Positions 4,842 through 5,855 of a DNA stretch of 5,855 bases are shown piece after piece (position 1 is the stretch's first letter; every line of letters starts with the position of its first letter). The translations under genes and the position numbers were made by a program. The DNA comes from Lachnospiraceae bacterium (GTDB lineage: Bacteria; Bacillota; Clostridia; Lachnospirales; Lachnospiraceae), in assembly GCA_017380975.1 (NCBI GenBank), contig JAFOCX010000242.1, positions 1 through 5,855 on the forward strand. Direction: 5' to 3'. The notes beneath the pieces were generated by a model. The model had not been told where the DNA came from. It made no database searches and worked only from the letters and a program-made list of their open reading frames with translations.

Positions 4842-5855
4842 TTATTCTTCTTCATTTCCAAAATTGTGCTTTAAGATCAGCATTCTTTCAATTCGATGAT
4901 TCTCATCCACATGTTTTACAAGAATCGTAAAATTCTTATAATCGAATGCATCGAACTCAACCGGCATCGCGCCGATCACTTCTGCTGCCCATCCGCCAAC
5001 AGTTGTACAGTCTGTTTCCAGTTCCTCATCATCCAGATCCAGATTATCGAATAACTCACTGAGGTTCATATCTCCGGAACATTCAAAACGAGTCTTAGAA
5101 AGTTCCTGCCAGTCATTGACGATATCGTCATTTTCATCCCAGATCTCGCCAACCAGCTGCTCTAATACGTCTTCCATGGTAACGATTCCCATCGTTCCGC
5201 CGTATTCATCCGCAACAACTGCCATATGCGTCTGGCTCACACGGAACTCATTCATGATCGCATGAAGCTTCATCGTCTTCGGAATATAGATTGGCTCCAG
5301 GATCAGGCTCTTCAGTTCCACGTTTTCATTTACCATCAGTTCTTTTAAGAAATTCTTTACATATAACACACCAATGATATGGTCGATGGTGCGGTCGTAG
5401 ACCGGATATCTGGAAAACTGAGTCTCTGAAATTGTCTTTAAAATATAATCCATGCTGTCATTGATCTCAAAACCAATGACATCAATTCGCGGTGTCAGGA
5501 TATCTGCTGCATCCTGATCTGTAAATTCCAGTGCGGACTGTAAAAGATCGGTCTGATTCTCATCAATAATACCTTCATCTTCTACCGTATCCAGAATATT
5601 TTCAAATTCCTCTTCCGTGATCGTGACCTCTTCTCTGTCATCTTTTTTCCATAAGAGACTGAAAAGATTTACGATACCCGTAGTGATCAGCACGGCCGGG
5701 AAAAAGAGGATCATTAAAATACGCAACGGATATGCGGCAAACTTTGCAATGGATTCGTTGCATCGTCTGGCCACCATTTTCGGAGTGATCTCACCAAAGA
5801 TCAGGATCAATACTGTCATCACTACAGTTACCACGGTGGAAGCCAGATCATCTGT
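4842..5855 (-). CDS. CNNM (DUF21)-CBS-CorC_HlyC membrane protein, N-terminus cut by window edge
   Basis: The C-terminal 337 residues of a hemolysin C/CorC-like protein with a CNNM transmembrane domain are visible; relatives are implicated in Mg2+ (and Co2+) export or homeostasis. Counting from the first visible residue, the fragment starts inside a membrane helix ending in the family motif GEITPK (21-26). A second membrane segment follows at about 43-68, then an acidic helical linker (75-105). The CBS pair runs from LTPR (120-123) through SRYPVY (148-153) to ADEYGG (215-220) and MGIVTMEDVLEQLVGEI (222-238). A CorC_HlyC domain occupies about 255-330. Full-length members are about 420-450 residues, so some 90-110 are missing on the right. 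The frame stays open to the edge upstream of the GTG at 5834, and homology (the membrane helix) continues there, so that GTG is not the start. It converges on the PBP gene. Hemolysis is a historical family name and is not supported here. Confidence 0.94.
   Translation of the reverse strand, partial: TDDLASTVVTVVMTVLILIFGEITPKMVARRCNESIAKFAAYPLRILMILFFPAVLITTGIVNLFSLLWKKDDREEVTITEEEFENILDTVEDEGIIDENQTDLLQSALEFTDQDAADILTPRIDVIGFEINDSMDYILKTISETQFSRYPVYDRTIDHIIGVLYVKNFLKELMVNENVELKSLILEPIYIPKTMKLHAIMNEFRVSQTHMAVVADEYGGTMGIVTMEDVLEQLVGEIWDENDDIVNDWQELSKTRFECSGDMNLSELFDNLDLDDEELETDCTTVGGWAAEVIGAMPVEFDAFDYKNFTILVKHVDENHRIERMLILKHNFGNEEE

Noticed and set aside
4457..4930. Out-of-frame 157-codon plus-strand frame over the PBP C-terminus
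   Set aside because: It crosses the PBP stop, the terminator hairpin and the end of the convergent gene. The in-frame PBP tail continues without a frameshift, so this is neither a separate gene nor a broken C-terminus.
5832..5834. GTG as the start of the CNNM/CBS gene
   Set aside because: The frame is open upstream to the window edge, the GTG lies inside a membrane helix of the CNNM domain, and there is no ribosome binding site before it. The gene is cut by the window.
1..5855. Mobile element, CRISPR array, tRNA/rRNA or phage-related genes
   Set aside because: No direct-repeat arrays, transposase or integrase motifs, tRNA cloverleaf or rRNA sequence were seen on either strand. The genes are all conserved housekeeping families of similar composition.

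Overview
The window reads as ordinary chromosomal DNA of a low-to-moderate-GC Clostridia-type Firmicute, most likely of the Lachnospiraceae type. This is inferred from strong AGGAGG-type ribosome binding sites, AT-rich intergenic regions with TATAAT promoters, intrinsic terminators, and the style of the proteins (TypA, a clostridial class A PBP with a long Cys-containing tail, an IMPACT protein, a CNNM/CBS protein). No mobile element, CRISPR array, tRNA or rRNA was seen. Four protein genes fill most of the window, and two of them run off its ends.

Layout. Positions 1-1107 (minus) hold the first 369 residues of the ribosome-associated GTPase TypA/BipA, with its C-terminus beyond the left edge. 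Positions 1108-1261 are a gap with a very good minus-strand extended -10 promoter, followed at once by an intrinsic terminator that ends just before the typA ribosome binding site. Positions 1262-1918 (minus) hold a complete IMPACT/YigZ family protein. Positions 1919-2058 are a divergent promoter region with two palindromes. Positions 2059-4785 (plus) hold a complete 908-residue bifunctional class A penicillin-binding protein (GT51 glycosyltransferase plus transpeptidase). Positions 4786-4841 hold a GC-rich hairpin that probably terminates both convergent genes. Positions 4842-5855 (minus) hold the C-terminal 337 residues of a CNNM (DUF21)-CBS-CorC_HlyC membrane protein, with its N-terminus beyond the right edge.

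How the genes relate. yigZ and typA point the same way and could be partly co-transcribed, but typA appears to have its own promoter. Both yigZ promoter transcripts that read through and typA transcripts must pass the leader terminator before reaching the typA start codon. The PBP gene is transcribed away from yigZ as a single-gene unit and builds peptidoglycan at the outer face of the membrane. The CNNM/CBS gene converges on it and is functionally unrelated.

The coding content is conserved housekeeping material, and I do not see a new multi-gene system. The points most worth checking are non-coding: the terminator in the typA leader, a nested dyad between the yigZ promoter and its ribosome binding site, and the palindrome between the divergent -35 regions. 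In the proteins, the duplicated Cys-x-x-Ser-Gly motifs and the Gly/Pro/Tyr/Ser tail of the PBP are the unusual parts.
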